Made by a program: the position numbers and the translations under genes | The notes under the pieces: model-generated | What the model was told of the DNA's origin: nothing | Seen by the model: the letters and a program-made list of their open reading frames with translations, nothing else | The model's database searches: none | In this document: piece after piece, positions 1-8,246 of the stretch | How positions within the stretch are numbered: the first letter of the stretch is position 1 | Layout: each line of letters starts with the position of its first letter | Source: Candidatus Equinaster intestinalis | Lineage (GTDB): Bacteria > Bacillota_A > Clostridia > Oscillospirales > Acutalibacteraceae | Length of the DNA: 11,822 bases | Direction of reading: 5' to 3' | NCBI GenBank assembly: GCA_018065375.1 | Contig: JAGHTJ010000178.1 | Location: forward strand, 1 to 11,822

Positions 1-59
1 CCGTATATATTACTACTGTTATTTATTATCATTCATTTTAACGGAAGGATATGAAAAAA
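1..59 (+). promoter_or_regulatory. AT-rich leader with the ribosome binding site that decides the dnaN start
   Basis: This short stretch precedes dnaN and is very AT-rich. It contains GGAAGGA at 43-49. That site is only one base from the ATG at 51, too close for normal initiation, but ten bases from the ATG at 60, which is workable. I see no convincing -35/-10 pair and no DnaA box here, so dnaN may be transcribed from further left, for example from dnaA. The window begins too close to say more. Confidence 0.5.
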
Positions 60-1160
60 ATGGAATTTTCAGCAAACAGAGAAGAATTACTCGAAGCGGT
101 AAACCACCTTTCAAGAATTGTGTCGTCAAAAACCTCGTTACCTGTTTTATCGGGAATACTTATGTCGGCAGAGCAGGGAAAATTAACACTGATTAGCTAT
201 AATCTTGAAATGGGAATTAAAAAGGAAATATACGCCAATACAAAAGAAGCCGGCGATATTGTAATTGATGCAAAAATTCTCGGTGAAATTTTAAGAAGAA
301 TGAACGGTGCGGCAGTGGAAATATCGGCGGACGACCGTTTGATGTGCCATATTAAAAGCGGAAGTGCCGCATTTGATATTATGGGTATGGCGGCTACCGA
401 TTTTCCCGAAATGCCTACTGTTGCAAAAGAAAATGCCATTATTTTAAGCGGTGAAATTCTTAAAAATATGGTAAGAAGAACTATTTTTGCAGTAGCTCAA
501 AGCGAGGGTCAAAGACCGATACTTACGGGTGTTAAGGTAAGTATTAAAGACGGTGTTTTACAGTTTGTAGCGATTGACGGTTTCCGTCTTGCAATCAGAA
601 ACGAAAAGATAAATATTGATACCGAGGCTGATTTTATAGTTTCGGGTAAGAGTATAAGCGAGGTTATAAAGCTTATAGAAGATGAAAACGAAGATATTTA
701 CATCTATGTTTCAAGAAATCTCATAAGCTTCGAAATAGGCGGCTATACCTTTATTTCAAGACTTTTAGAGGGAAGCTTCGTTGATTTCAGCAAAACTATT
801 CCGGCAAATTATAAGGAGAGAATTTTTGTTGAAACAAGAGATTTTATTGATACGATAGACCGTATAAGTCCGGTAATAAACGATGCTTTTGCAACACCGG
901 TAAGATGTATTTTAAGCGAGGATAACATTTTGATAAGTTGTACTTCTTCTGTAGGACGTGCAACCGAGAATTTCCCGATTACCCTTGAGGGTGATGAATT
1001 TGAAATAGGTCTTAACAGCCGTTATCTGCTTGATGCTTTAAGAGCGGCAGAGCAGGATAAGGTAAAAATAGAATTTAACGGCGCAACATCGGGCGTTTTA
1101 ATAAAACCTGTTGATAATGAAGAATTTCTTTATATGATAATGCCGATGAGGTTAAAGTAA
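60..1160 (+). CDS. dnaN: DNA polymerase III subunit beta (sliding clamp)
   Basis: DnaN forms the ring-shaped dimer that encircles DNA and tethers the replicative polymerase and repair proteins. From the ATG at 60 the product is 366 residues, the usual size for three clamp domains. It begins [14 protein letters not shown], matching the family's usual M-K/E-F start, and continues with the typical [13 protein letters not shown] segment. It ends with the standard MPMRL-type C-terminus. An in-frame ATG at 51 would add three residues (MKK) but sits almost on the SD sequence, so I prefer 60. The stop codon shares its last base with the start of yaaA. Position before yaaA and recF matches the conserved Firmicutes origin region, where dnaA would lie just to the left. 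Codons are AT-rich, like the next three genes and unlike gyrB and gyrA. Confidence 0.96.
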   Translation: MEFSANREELLEAVNHLSRIVSSKTSLPVLSGILMSAEQGKLTLISYNLEMGIKKEIYANTKEAGDIVIDAKILGEILRRMNGAAVEISADDRLMCHIKSGSAAFDIMGMAATDFPEMPTVAKENAIILSGEILKNMVRRTIFAVAQSEGQRPILTGVKVSIKDGVLQFVAIDGFRLAIRNEKINIDTEADFIVSGKSISEVIKLIEDENEDIYIYVSRNLISFEIGGYTFISRLLEGSFVDFSKTIPANYKERIFVETRDFIDTIDRISPVINDAFATPVRCILSEDNILISCTSSVGRATENFPITLEGDEFEIGLNSRYLLDALRAAEQDKVKIEFNGATSGVLIKPVDNEEFLYMIMPMRLK

Positions 1161-1363
1161 TGGAAATAAGTATAAAGGAAGATTTTATAAAGCTTGATTC
1201 ACTTCTTAAATATGCAAATATAACAAGCACCGGCGGAGAAGCAAAAATGCTGATTGCGGACGGTAAGGTAACCGTAAACGGTGAAGTTTGCTTGATGCGC
1301 GGCAAAAAAATAAGAAGCGGAGACACGGTAAAAGCACTGAATACCGAAATAAAAATTAAATGA
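1160..1363 (+). CDS. yaaA: S4 domain RNA-binding protein YaaA, the small gene between dnaN and recF
   Basis: This is a 67-residue protein made almost entirely of one S4 RNA-binding fold. Residues about 10-60 carry the S4 pattern: [20 protein letters not shown], then a D-G-K-V-T-V-N-G turn and [11 protein letters not shown]. Proteins of this kind between dnaN and recF are widespread in Firmicutes. They are assumed to bind RNA or the ribosome, but their exact role is not settled. The start codon overlaps the dnaN stop by one base (TAATG). An SD-like GAGG at 1148-1151 lies eight bases upstream, inside the end of dnaN. The end overlaps recF by four bases (ATGA), so the three genes are very probably translated from one message. 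Confidence 0.9.
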   Translation: MEISIKEDFIKLDSLLKYANITSTGGEAKMLIADGKVTVNGEVCLMRGKKIRSGDTVKALNTEIKIK

Positions 1364-2418
1364 TACTTAAAAGTATTAAGCTTAAAAACTACCGAAATAT
1401 AAATGAAGCCGAGCTTTTAGCGGACAGCAAAATGAATGTTATCTGCGGAGATAATGCCCAGGGCAAAACAAATATTATAGAGGCTATCTGGAGTATTACC
1501 GGGGCGAAAAGCTTTCGGGGCTCTAAAGATTCCGAAATAATTATGTTTGGAAAAGAAAAAGCGGTAATTGAGGCTGAATTTATTTCATTCGGTGTTGAAA
1601 ATAACGTAAAAATTGAAATAACAGATAAAAAAAGTATTTTTATAGGCGGAAAAAAGGTAACTGCGGCGGAGCTTTTCGAAAAATTCTGCGCCATAGTATT
1701 TTCGCCTGCCGATATTTTTCTTATTTCGGGAGAGCCGGCAATAAGAAGAAAATTTCTCGATATTTCAATTTGCGGAATATATCCGAAATATATCGAATTT
1801 TTGCGGAATTACAACAGAGCATTGGTTCAGCGCAACAGTATTTTAAAGGACTGCAAAAACGATGCTTCCCTAAAATTCTTTCTTGATGATTTTGAAAATG
1901 AAATCATTAAAAACGGTGAAAAGATAATAGAATACCGTTTGCGTTATTTAAAAAAGCTCGAAGAATTCGCTCCTAAAATTTATCTTGAGCTTTCGGGCAA
2001 AAAAGAAAAGCTTACGGCGCAGTATATATCGAGCGTAAAGGAAAATTTCAGAAAAGAATTAAAGGAAAACCGCAAAGAGGATATTTTAAGAGGGGTTACA
2101 AGCGTAGGTCCGCATAGAGACGATATAGCCTTTAAAATAAACGGTAAAAGTGCAAGGGAGTTTTCTTCGCAGGGACAAAAGCGAAGCATTGCACTCACCT
2201 TAAAGCTTGCGAGCGCCGAAATTTTAAAGGAGGTAACCGGTGAACAGCCGGTGGCTTTGCTTGATGATGTTATGAGCGAGCTCGATAAAACGCGTCAGGA
2301 TTATATTTTAAATCATATTGAAAACTGGCAGGTATTTTTAACCTGCTGTGAAAAAGCACATTTTGAAAACCTTGAAAAGGGTAAAATTTTTACTGTTAAA
2401 AACGGAGAAATATTCTGA
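1360..2418 (+). CDS. recF: DNA replication and repair protein RecF
   Basis: RecF is an SMC/ABC-like ATPase that works with RecO and RecR to load RecA at single-strand gaps and stalled forks. The 352-residue length is normal. The Walker A motif GDNAQGKT is at residues 30-37, the ABC signature SSQGQ at 269-273, and the Walker B region [12 protein letters not shown] at 298-309. The N-terminal I-K-L-K-N-Y-R-N stretch is also typical of the family. All ATPase motifs look intact. The start sits in a four-base ATGA overlap with yaaA and has no visible SD sequence, which suggests translation by coupling or re-initiation from yaaA. The stop overlaps the remB start by one base (TGATG). Confidence 0.96.
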   Translation: MILKSIKLKNYRNINEAELLADSKMNVICGDNAQGKTNIIEAIWSITGAKSFRGSKDSEIIMFGKEKAVIEAEFISFGVENNVKIEITDKKSIFIGGKKVTAAELFEKFCAIVFSPADIFLISGEPAIRRKFLDISICGIYPKYIEFLRNYNRALVQRNSILKDCKNDASLKFFLDDFENEIIKNGEKIIEYRLRYLKKLEEFAPKIYLELSGKKEKLTAQYISSVKENFRKELKENRKEDILRGVTSVGPHRDDIAFKINGKSAREFSSQGQKRSIALTLKLASAEILKEVTGEQPVALLDDVMSELDKTRQDYILNHIENWQVFLTCCEKAHFENLEKGKIFTVKNGEIF

Positions 2419-2690
2419 TGTATATTCATTTGGGACTTGATACCGTGATTAAGCAGGAGGATATTATCGGTATTTTCGATTTGGATACCTCCACCGTTTC
2501 ACGGCACACAAGAGATTATTTAAGCAAGGCGGAAAAAAGAAAAGAAATTATAAACGTTACCGAAGAATTGCCTAAATCGTTTATAGTTTGCGCCGAAAAA
2601 AACAATAAAGAAGAAAAAAAGGTTTATATATCACAAATTTCGTCAGTAACTCTGTTAAAGAGGAGCGACTTTTTGAGCGTTATAGAATAG
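2418..2690 (+). CDS. remB: RemB/YaaB, DUF370 (RemA-family) DNA-binding regulator
   Basis: This 90-residue protein opens with [20 protein letters not shown], the recognisable start of the YaaB/RemB members of the RemA (DUF370) family. In Bacillus subtilis RemB acts beside RemA as an activator of biofilm-matrix genes, and its gene has the same position between recF and gyrB. The first half matches the family best, including D-L-D-T-S-T-V-S-R-H-T. The second half holds the usual K-S-F-I-V-C and V-Y-I-S-Q-I-S-S-V-T-L-L-K-R segments. A GGAG at 2404-2407 lies ten bases before the ATG, which overlaps the recF stop by one base. The target genes in this organism cannot be seen from the window. Confidence 0.88.
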   Translation: MYIHLGLDTVIKQEDIIGIFDLDTSTVSRHTRDYLSKAEKRKEIINVTEELPKSFIVCAEKNNKEEKKVYISQISSVTLLKRSDFLSVIE

Positions 2691-2700
2691 GAGAAGAAAA

Positions 2701-4638
2701 ATGGCTGAAAACATCAACACACCCGTAAGCGAAAAATACGATGAAAGCTCCATTCAGGTTTTGGAGGGGCTCGAAGCGGTAAGAAAGCGCCCCGGTATGT
2801 ACATAGGTTCTACCGGAGAAAGAGGTCTTCACCATCTGGTTTATGAGATTGTGGATAACTCGATTGACGAAGCGCTGGCAGGCTACTGCGATAAAATTAC
2901 CGTGGAACTGCTTGATGACGGTATTGTTCGCGTTGCCGATAACGGACGAGGTATTCCGGTGGGAATTAACCCGCAAAAGGGCATACCAACCGTAACGGTA
3001 GTATTTACAATACTTCACGCAGGCGGTAAATTCGGAGGCAGCGGCTACAAGGTTTCGGGCGGTCTGCACGGCGTTGGCGCCTCGGTAGTAAACGCTCTCT
3101 CCTCGTTTTTGGAGGTAGAGGTTAAGGACGGTAAGCATATCTACCGCCAGCGTTACGAAAAGGGAAATATCGCAACCGACCTTGAGGTTATCGGAGATAC
3201 TACTGAAACGGGAACGGTTGTTACATTCAAGCCCGACCCCTCAATATTTACCGATACCACGGTTTACGATTATGATACACTCATAAACAGACTTCGTGAG
3301 CAGTCCTTCTTAAATGCCGGAATAAGGGTAGTTTTAACCGACAGAAGAACCGGCTACGAGCAAAGAGAAACCGATTTGTGTTTTGAGGGCGGTATAAAAT
3401 CTTACGTTGAATTCTTGCTCGAGGGTATGAAAAAGGACCGCCTTAATAAGGAGGTTATCTATCTTAATACCGTTCAGGGTGATGCTTCGGCGGAAATCGC
3501 GTTTTTGTGGTCTACGGCCTACGATACCAAGCTTATGAGCTTCGCAAACACCATTCACACGGTGGACGGCGGTACTCACGAGCAGGGCTTCAGAATGAGC
3601 ATTGCAAATGCCGTAAATAAATATGCTTTCGCCTTTAAAAAGCTTAAGGAGGGCAACCCCAAGCTTAAGGGCGAGGATATTATGGAGGGCTTGGTTGCGG
3701 TTGTTTCGGTAAAGCTTACCGATGCACAGTTTGAAAGCCAGACCAAGGCAAAGCTCGGCAACACCTTTATCCGCACCATGGTAAGCAATCTTGTAAATGA
3801 TAAGCTCTATGCCTACCTTGAGGACCACCCGGCGGAAGCGGGCATAATAATTGATAAATGTATAGCCTCCTCTAATGCGCGTGAAGCCGCACAGAAGGCG
3901 AGAGAGGCGTCCCGAAATAAATCGGGTATCGGCGGCAAAACGAGAATGCCCGAAAAGCTGACCGACTGTATATCCGATGACCCGACCAAAACCGAAATCT
4001 TCATAGTAGAGGGTGATTCGGCAGGCGGCTCGGCAGTAGAGGGCAGAAACTCCACCTATCAGGCAATTTTACCGCTCTGGGGTAAAATGCTCAATGTAGA
4101 AAAGGCAAGAGAGGATAAGGTTTACGGAAACGATAAGCTAACACCCGTAATTGTGGCGCTGGGCACAGGAATCGGTGAAAACTTCGATATTGAAAAGCTC
4201 CGCTACGATAAAATAGTAATTATGGCAGATGCCGATGTTGACGGTAGCCATATCAGAACACTCCTTCTCACCTTCTTCTTCCGCTATATGCCCGAGCTGA
4301 TTACGCAGGGTCACGTTTATTTGGCACAGCCCCCGCTCTTCCGCGTTTCAAAGGGCAAACAGCATTTTGACGCCTTTACCGATGAAGAAAAGGCAATTTA
4401 TATAGAAAAACTCGGCGGAACGGCTGATGTTCAGCGCTATAAGGGTCTTGGTGAAATGGACCCCGACCAGCTCTGGGAAACAAGCCTCAATCCCGAAACC
4501 CGAACAATGCTCCGCGTATCCATGAGCGATGCCGAGCAGGCAGACGGCGTATTTACAATGCTTATGGGTGAAGAGGTTGAGCCGAGAAGACAGTTTATTG
4601 AAGACAACGCATTATTTGCTACAGATTTGGATATTTAA
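2701..4638 (+). CDS. gyrB: DNA gyrase subunit B (ATPase/toprim subunit)
   Basis: GyrB supplies ATP hydrolysis and the metal-binding toprim part of DNA gyrase (GyrA2GyrB2), which adds negative supercoils. The 645 residues are the usual Gram-positive length. The GHKL ATPase shows Glu49 and Asn53 (YEIVDNSIDEA), the ADNGRGIP motif near 79-86, the GGLHGVGASVVNALS loop, and QTKAKLGN in the transducer domain. The toprim acids are in EGDSAGGSA (Asp439 in the middle) and DADVDG (Asp510, Asp512, Asp514). QRYKGLGEM begins at 578 and the C-terminal RRQFIEDNA is standard. AGGAG at 2689-2693 overlaps the remB stop and is seven bases from the ATG. One oddity is LPLWGKML, with Trp460 where Lys or Arg is usual. 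From this gene on, codons shift towards G/C-ending choices, as is common in highly expressed genes. Confidence 0.98.
   Translation: MAENINTPVSEKYDESSIQVLEGLEAVRKRPGMYIGSTGERGLHHLVYEIVDNSIDEALAGYCDKITVELLDDGIVRVADNGRGIPVGINPQKGIPTVTVVFTILHAGGKFGGSGYKVSGGLHGVGASVVNALSSFLEVEVKDGKHIYRQRYEKGNIATDLEVIGDTTETGTVVTFKPDPSIFTDTTVYDYDTLINRLREQSFLNAGIRVVLTDRRTGYEQRETDLCFEGGIKSYVEFLLEGMKKDRLNKEVIYLNTVQGDASAEIAFLWSTAYDTKLMSFANTIHTVDGGTHEQGFRMSIANAVNKYAFAFKKLKEGNPKLKGEDIMEGLVAVVSVKLTDAQFESQTKAKLGNTFIRTMVSNLVNDKLYAYLEDHPAEAGIIIDKCIASSNAREAAQKAREASRNKSGIGGKTRMPEKLTDCISDDPTKTEIFIVEGDSAGGSAVEGRNSTYQAILPLWGKMLNVEKAREDKVYGNDKLTPVIVALGTGIGENFDIEKLRYDKIVIMADADVDGSHIRTLLLTFFFRYMPELITQGHVYLAQPPLFRVSKGKQHFDAFTDEEKAIYIEKLGGTADVQRYKGLGEMDPDQLWETSLNPETRTMLRVSMSDAEQADGVFTMLMGEEVEPRRQFIEDNALFATDLDI
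2850..2858 (-). other. Perfect DnaA-box sequence inside gyrB
   Basis: The minus strand reads TTATCCACA, the consensus DnaA-binding box. On the plus strand it lies across codons for the conserved I-V-D-N of the GyrB ATPase motif, so coding constraint alone may explain it. It is isolated: I saw no cluster of boxes nearby. The sequence match is certain. A binding role is speculative. Confidence 0.3.
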
Positions 4639-4655
4639 GAAAGGGGACGAATTAA

Positions 4656-7211
4656 ATGGCAAAGCAGGAAAAGGTCTATTGGCCCGAAACAGAAGATACC
4701 AATATCGTTCCCGTTGAAATTGTGGACGAAGTAAAGGGAAGTATGCTGCAATACGGTATGTCGGTTATTGTAGGCCGTGCATTGCCCGATGTAAGGGACG
4801 GTCTTAAACCCGTTCATCGCCGCATACTTTACACAATGTATGAAAACGGACTTACCCCCGATAAGGCTTACCGTAAGTGCGCCGATACCGTTGGTGCGGT
4901 GCTGGGACGTTATCACCCTCACGGTGACTCCTCGGTTTACGAGGCTATGGTAAGAATGGCGCAGGATTTCTCTCTGCGCTATCCGCTGATTGACGGACAC
5001 GGTAACTTCGGTAATATTGACGGCTATCCCGCCGCCGCCTACCGTTATACCGAGTCTAAAATGAACCGCCTTTCTATCAATATGCTTGATGATATTGATA
5101 AGGATACGGTTGATTTCGTGCCGAACTATGACGACCGTCTTAAAGAGCCGGTTGTTTTGCCGGTACGCTTCCCGCAGCTGCTTGTAAACGGCTCATCGGG
5201 TATCGCATTCGGTATGGCAACCGAAATTCCGCCCCATAATTTGGGCGAGGTTATTGACGGTATGTGCTGTCTTATAGATAACCCCGATGCCGATATTGCC
5301 GAGCTCTGCGAGTTTATTAAGGGCCCCGATTTCCCGACAGGCGGTCTTATCATGGGCAGAGCGGGTATCCGCGCGGCTTATGCTACCGGCAGAGGCAAGA
5401 TAATTATGCGCGGCAGAGCCGAAATCGAGGAAACCACCGGCGGCAGATTCCGTATAGTTATCACCGAAATTCCCTACAAGGTAAACAAGAAGAATTTAGT
5501 TAAGAAAATCTACGATTTAGCCGCCGAAAAGCGAATTGAGGGTATTGACGATGTTGTGGACTACTCCGCAAAGCGTGACGGCGGTATCAGAATTGTTGTT
5601 GATGTAAAAAGAGACGCAAATCCCCAGATAGTTTTAAACAAGCTTTATTCCTACACCGATTTGCAGACCACCTTCGGCGCAATTCTGCTGGCGATTGTTG
5701 ACGGTAAGCCCAAGGTTTTAACCCTTAAGGAAATGCTCCAGAACAGCATTGATTTCCAATGCGAAATTATCGAGCGCCGCACACGTTTTGAAATGAACAA
5801 GGCGAAAGAACGCGCTCATATACTTGAAGGACTTAAAATCGCCCTCGATTTTATTGACGAGGTTGTAAGCATTATCCGTACGAGCAAAACCATTCCCGAA
5901 AGTAAGGAAAGACTTTCCGAAAGATTCGGGCTTGACGATGTTCAAACAACGGCTATCGTTCAGATGCAGCTCGGAAAGCTGGCAGGTCTCGAAAAGCAGA
6001 AAATTGAGGACGAACTCAAAGAAAAGCTTGCCTTTATTAAAGAATGTGAAGCAATTCTTGCCGACCATGCAAGGGTTCTCGATATAGTAAAAACCGAGGT
6101 TCTCAATCTCCGTGATAAGTATGCGGACGACAGAAGAACCGAAATCACCGCCGTTTCGGGCGAGGTTGATATAGAAGACCTTATCCCCGAGGAGGAATGT
6201 GTAATCACTAAAACGCTTAACGGATATATCAAGCGTGTTCCGGCAAGCGAATACAGTGTTCAAAACCGCGGCGGCAGAGGCGTAAGAGGACTTACCACGA
6301 GGGAGGACGATGTAACCGAGAATATGTTCGTTTGCTCCTCTCACGATTATATTATGATGTTCACCAATTTGGGCCGTGTTTACCGCCTTAAGGCTTACGA
6401 GCTCCCCGAGGGCACACGTGCTTCAAAGGGTATGAATGTTATAAATATCGTACCTCTTCAGGAAAACGAAAAGATTTCGATAGTTCTGCCCTGCCCGGAG
6501 ATTGACGGCGAACAGTTTATCTGTATGGGCACCAAAAACGGTACCATTAAGCGTACCGCGATGGACGATTTCAAGAACACGAGAAAATCGGGTATTATCG
6601 CTCTCGGTCTTGATGAGGGAGACGAGCTCCGCTTCGTATCTCTCACAGACGGAACAAAAACCCTCCTTGTTGCCACGCGTGACGGTAAGGCTATCCGCTT
6701 TAAGGAAAGCGATGTAAGACCGATGGGCAGAACGGCAAGAGGTGTTCGCGCAATTAAGCTCGGCAAGGGCGATGAGGTCGTTTCGATGGCGGCTTGCGAT
6801 GAAGATACCGTAGTTCTCACCGTAAGCGAAACCGGTTACGGCAGAAGAAGCCCGATAACCGATTACCGTATCCAGACACGTGGCGGCGGCGGTACCAAAA
6901 ACTACCGTACCGAGCGCTTCGGCAAGGTAACGGCAGTAGTTGCGGTTGACGAAAACCAGGATATAATTATGATTTCATCGGGCGGCGTAATAATTCGTAT
7001 TGCCGTTGCGGGAATAAGCACATTTGCGCGTCCCTCAAAGGGTGTAAGAATTATGAAGTTCAGCGATGAAGAAAGCAGAGTTCTTTCGGTTGCCACGGCG
7101 GCACACGATGAGGACGAGGTAAACGGCGAGGCAGAGGCTCCCGATGCGGATTCTGCCGATACCGGTGAGGAAGAATCAGCCGAAATTTCCGAAAACGAAG
7201 CAGAGGAGTAA
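4656..7211 (+). CDS. gyrA: DNA gyrase subunit A (cleavage/religation and DNA wrapping subunit)
   Basis: GyrA cuts and rejoins the DNA gate and wraps DNA with its C-terminal domain. The 851-residue length is typical. The catalytic tyrosine is Tyr131 (AAYRYTES). The quinolone region reads [20 protein letters not shown], with Ser92 and Glu96 at the two main contact positions, the drug-susceptible type of Gram-positive bacteria. The C-terminal domain contains the GyrA box as QNRGGRG at 536-542, where Arg or Lys is usual at the second place. A second box-like QTRGGGG is at 740-746. The last 35 residues (817-851) form an acidic tail with 17 Asp/Glu and no Lys or Arg. An AAGGGG SD lies in the 17-base gap after gyrB. 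The end of the gene encodes the SD of the next gene. Confidence 0.98.
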   Translation: MAKQEKVYWPETEDTNIVPVEIVDEVKGSMLQYGMSVIVGRALPDVRDGLKPVHRRILYTMYENGLTPDKAYRKCADTVGAVLGRYHPHGDSSVYEAMVRMAQDFSLRYPLIDGHGNFGNIDGYPAAAYRYTESKMNRLSINMLDDIDKDTVDFVPNYDDRLKEPVVLPVRFPQLLVNGSSGIAFGMATEIPPHNLGEVIDGMCCLIDNPDADIAELCEFIKGPDFPTGGLIMGRAGIRAAYATGRGKIIMRGRAEIEETTGGRFRIVITEIPYKVNKKNLVKKIYDLAAEKRIEGIDDVVDYSAKRDGGIRIVVDVKRDANPQIVLNKLYSYTDLQTTFGAILLAIVDGKPKVLTLKEMLQNSIDFQCEIIERRTRFEMNKAKERAHILEGLKIALDFIDEVVSIIRTSKTIPESKERLSERFGLDDVQTTAIVQMQLGKLAGLEKQKIEDELKEKLAFIKECEAILADHARVLDIVKTEVLNLRDKYADDRRTEITAVSGEVDIEDLIPEEECVITKTLNGYIKRVPASEYSVQNRGGRGVRGLTTREDDVTENMFVCSSHDYIMMFTNLGRVYRLKAYELPEGTRASKGMNVINIVPLQENEKISIVLPCPEIDGEQFICMGTKNGTIKRTAMDDFKNTRKSGIIALGLDEGDELRFVSLTDGTKTLLVATRDGKAIRFKESDVRPMGRTARGVRAIKLGKGDEVVSMAACDEDTVVLTVSETGYGRRSPITDYRIQTRGGGGTKNYRTERFGKVTAVVAVDENQDIIMISSGGVIIRIAVAGISTFARPSKGVRIMKFSDEESRVLSVATAAHDEDEVNGEAEAPDADSADTGEEESAEISENEAEE
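7202..7208 (+). promoter_or_regulatory. Ribosome binding site inside the gyrA end, supporting a GTG start at 7218
   Basis: AGAGGAG is a strong SD sequence made by the last Glu codons of gyrA. It lies nine bases before the GTG at 7218. The alternative ATG at 7235 has no comparable site, so the GTG start is preferred for the protease gene. Confidence 0.65.
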
Positions 7212-7217
7212 TAATCG

Positions 7218-8186
7218 GTGCAGTTTTCCGGTGAAATGCAAAAGTATGTAGAAAAAGACGGAATCAAGTCGATGTCAAGAGGCATCGGCTTGACCCTTAT
7301 CGGCTATTTTTTGGTGATGACGGGCTGGTCTTTCATATATCTGAAAATTGCGGCGGTATTCGGGCTTAATATAAAGCAGTCGCTTTCCCTTGCCGCCGAC
7401 CCGATGGGCGAAAACATCTTGCAGGTGATAGTATCCCTCATTATGGTTTTGGTGCCGAGCCTTGTATTTTGCAGGGTGAGCTTCAAAAAGCCCTCGCAGG
7501 TTATGAGCTTTTCAAAACCGAAGGGCAGAATTTTGAGCATTTTTGCGGCGGGTCTCGGCTTTTGCTATTTTGCCTCCGCCGCAACTGAAATTGCGGGAAG
7601 CTTCTTTGAAGAAATGGGCATTTCGGTACCCTCTCCCGAAATTCAGGACCCCGAGGGTATATTCGGTTTTCTGATGTCGGTCATTGTAACGGCGCTCATT
7701 CCCGCCTTAATCGAAGAATTTTCGATGCGCGGTATCGTTATGGGGGTTTTGCGTAAATACGGAGACGGCTTCGCCATTATATGTTCGGCGGTAACCTTCG
7801 GACTTATGCACGCCTCTGCCGAGCAGATGCCATTTGCGGCGCTTGTAGGACTGGCACTCGGTTTTGTGGCGGTTAAAACCGGCTCGCTGTGGGTTTCGGT
7901 GGCAATTCACGCCGCCAATAACCTTTTGTGCGTTCTCTTTTCTTATGCCTCAAAAATTTTCGAGGCGGCAACGTACAATTATATCGAAATCGGTGTAAAT
8001 GTTGTGATTTTACTTGCATTTATAGTGGGAGTTTGCGATATTTCGGCGCATGATGACGACTTTTTCAGTCTGCCGGTGGCCGAAACAACACTGAAGGAAA
8101 GGGAAAAGCTTTTAGCGTTTTTCATCTCTCCCGCCTTTATTTTCGCAAGTGTTGTGGCAATAATGATAGCTATATTTTTAAGATAA
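7218..8186 (+). CDS. CPBP family intramembrane (glutamic-type, Abi/Rce1-like) protease
   Basis: This is a 322-residue integral membrane protein. It carries the three CPBP motifs: EEFSMR (Glu166, Glu167, Arg171), F194-x3-H198 in TFGLMHAS, and H231-A-A-N-N235 in the following helix. These residues form the active site of the CPBP/Rce1 family, which includes prenyl-protein proteases and many bacterial proteins tied to bacteriocin self-immunity, surface-protein control or peptide processing. About eight hydrophobic segments are visible, near 24-46, 66-86, 105-126, 149-168, 185-200, 205-240, 256-274 and 299-320. A charged cytoplasm-like loop lies at about 274-298. The start is GTG with a strong SD overlapping the gyrA stop, so it is probably co-transcribed with gyrase. 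A terminator starts at the last base of its stop codon. The substrate is unknown. Confidence 0.9.
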   Translation: MQFSGEMQKYVEKDGIKSMSRGIGLTLIGYFLVMTGWSFIYLKIAAVFGLNIKQSLSLAADPMGENILQVIVSLIMVLVPSLVFCRVSFKKPSQVMSFSKPKGRILSIFAAGLGFCYFASAATEIAGSFFEEMGISVPSPEIQDPEGIFGFLMSVIVTALIPALIEEFSMRGIVMGVLRKYGDGFAIICSAVTFGLMHASAEQMPFAALVGLALGFVAVKTGSLWVSVAIHAANNLLCVLFSYASKIFEAATYNYIEIGVNVVILLAFIVGVCDISAHDDDFFSLPVAETTLKEREKLLAFFISPAFIFASVVAIMIAIFLR

Positions 8187-8214
8187 AAAATCCGCTTTTT
8201 AAAGGCGGATTTTT
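8186..8214 (+). terminator. Intrinsic terminator closing the dnaN-gyrA-CPBP block
   Basis: A perfect ten-base inverted repeat pairs AAAAATCCGC (8186-8195) with GCGGATTTTT (8205-8214) around a nine-base AT-rich loop. It ends in a T run on the plus strand. The hairpin begins at the last base of the protease stop codon. The A run on its left means it could also work for minus-strand transcription, but no minus-strand gene is nearby. The 32 bases between it and the next gene hold a ribosome binding site and no clear promoter, so some read-through may feed the ABC genes. Confidence 0.88.
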
Positions 8215-8246
8215 GGGTTTTGCTTATGGCGAGATAGGAGAAAACA

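Noticed and set aside
1..50. Part of the replication origin
   Set aside because: The left edge is AT-rich and lies before dnaN, but it has no DnaA boxes or repeat units, and dnaA would be expected between it and the origin.
2680..3138. 152-codon open frame on the minus strand across the gyrB start
   Set aside because: It lies fully opposite conserved gyrB coding sequence, has no recognisable domain or ribosome binding site, and its protein looks like a codon-bias shadow.
3640..3675. Repeated AAGCTTAAG in gyrB
   Set aside because: Two copies encode K-L-K in a charged loop. This is ordinary codon repetition, not a functional repeat.
4529..4717. 62-codon plus-strand frame bridging gyrB and gyrA
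   Set aside because: It is out of frame with both conserved genes, covers their ends and the gyrA SD, and has no sign of being a protein.
5718..6344. 208-codon minus-strand open frame within gyrA
   Set aside because: It is antisense to the conserved coiled-coil and GyrA-box part of gyrA. Its composition reflects the complement of gyrA codons and no family is recognisable.
7804..7812. Near DnaA box TTATGCACG in the protease gene
   Set aside because: It has one mismatch and encodes the conserved L-M-H-A region, so coding constraint explains it.
8140..8246. Possible promoter for the ABC-tadA-queG block
   Set aside because: Several AT-rich hexamers occur, but none forms a convincing -35/-10 pair with about 17-base spacing downstream of the terminator, so no promoter is called.
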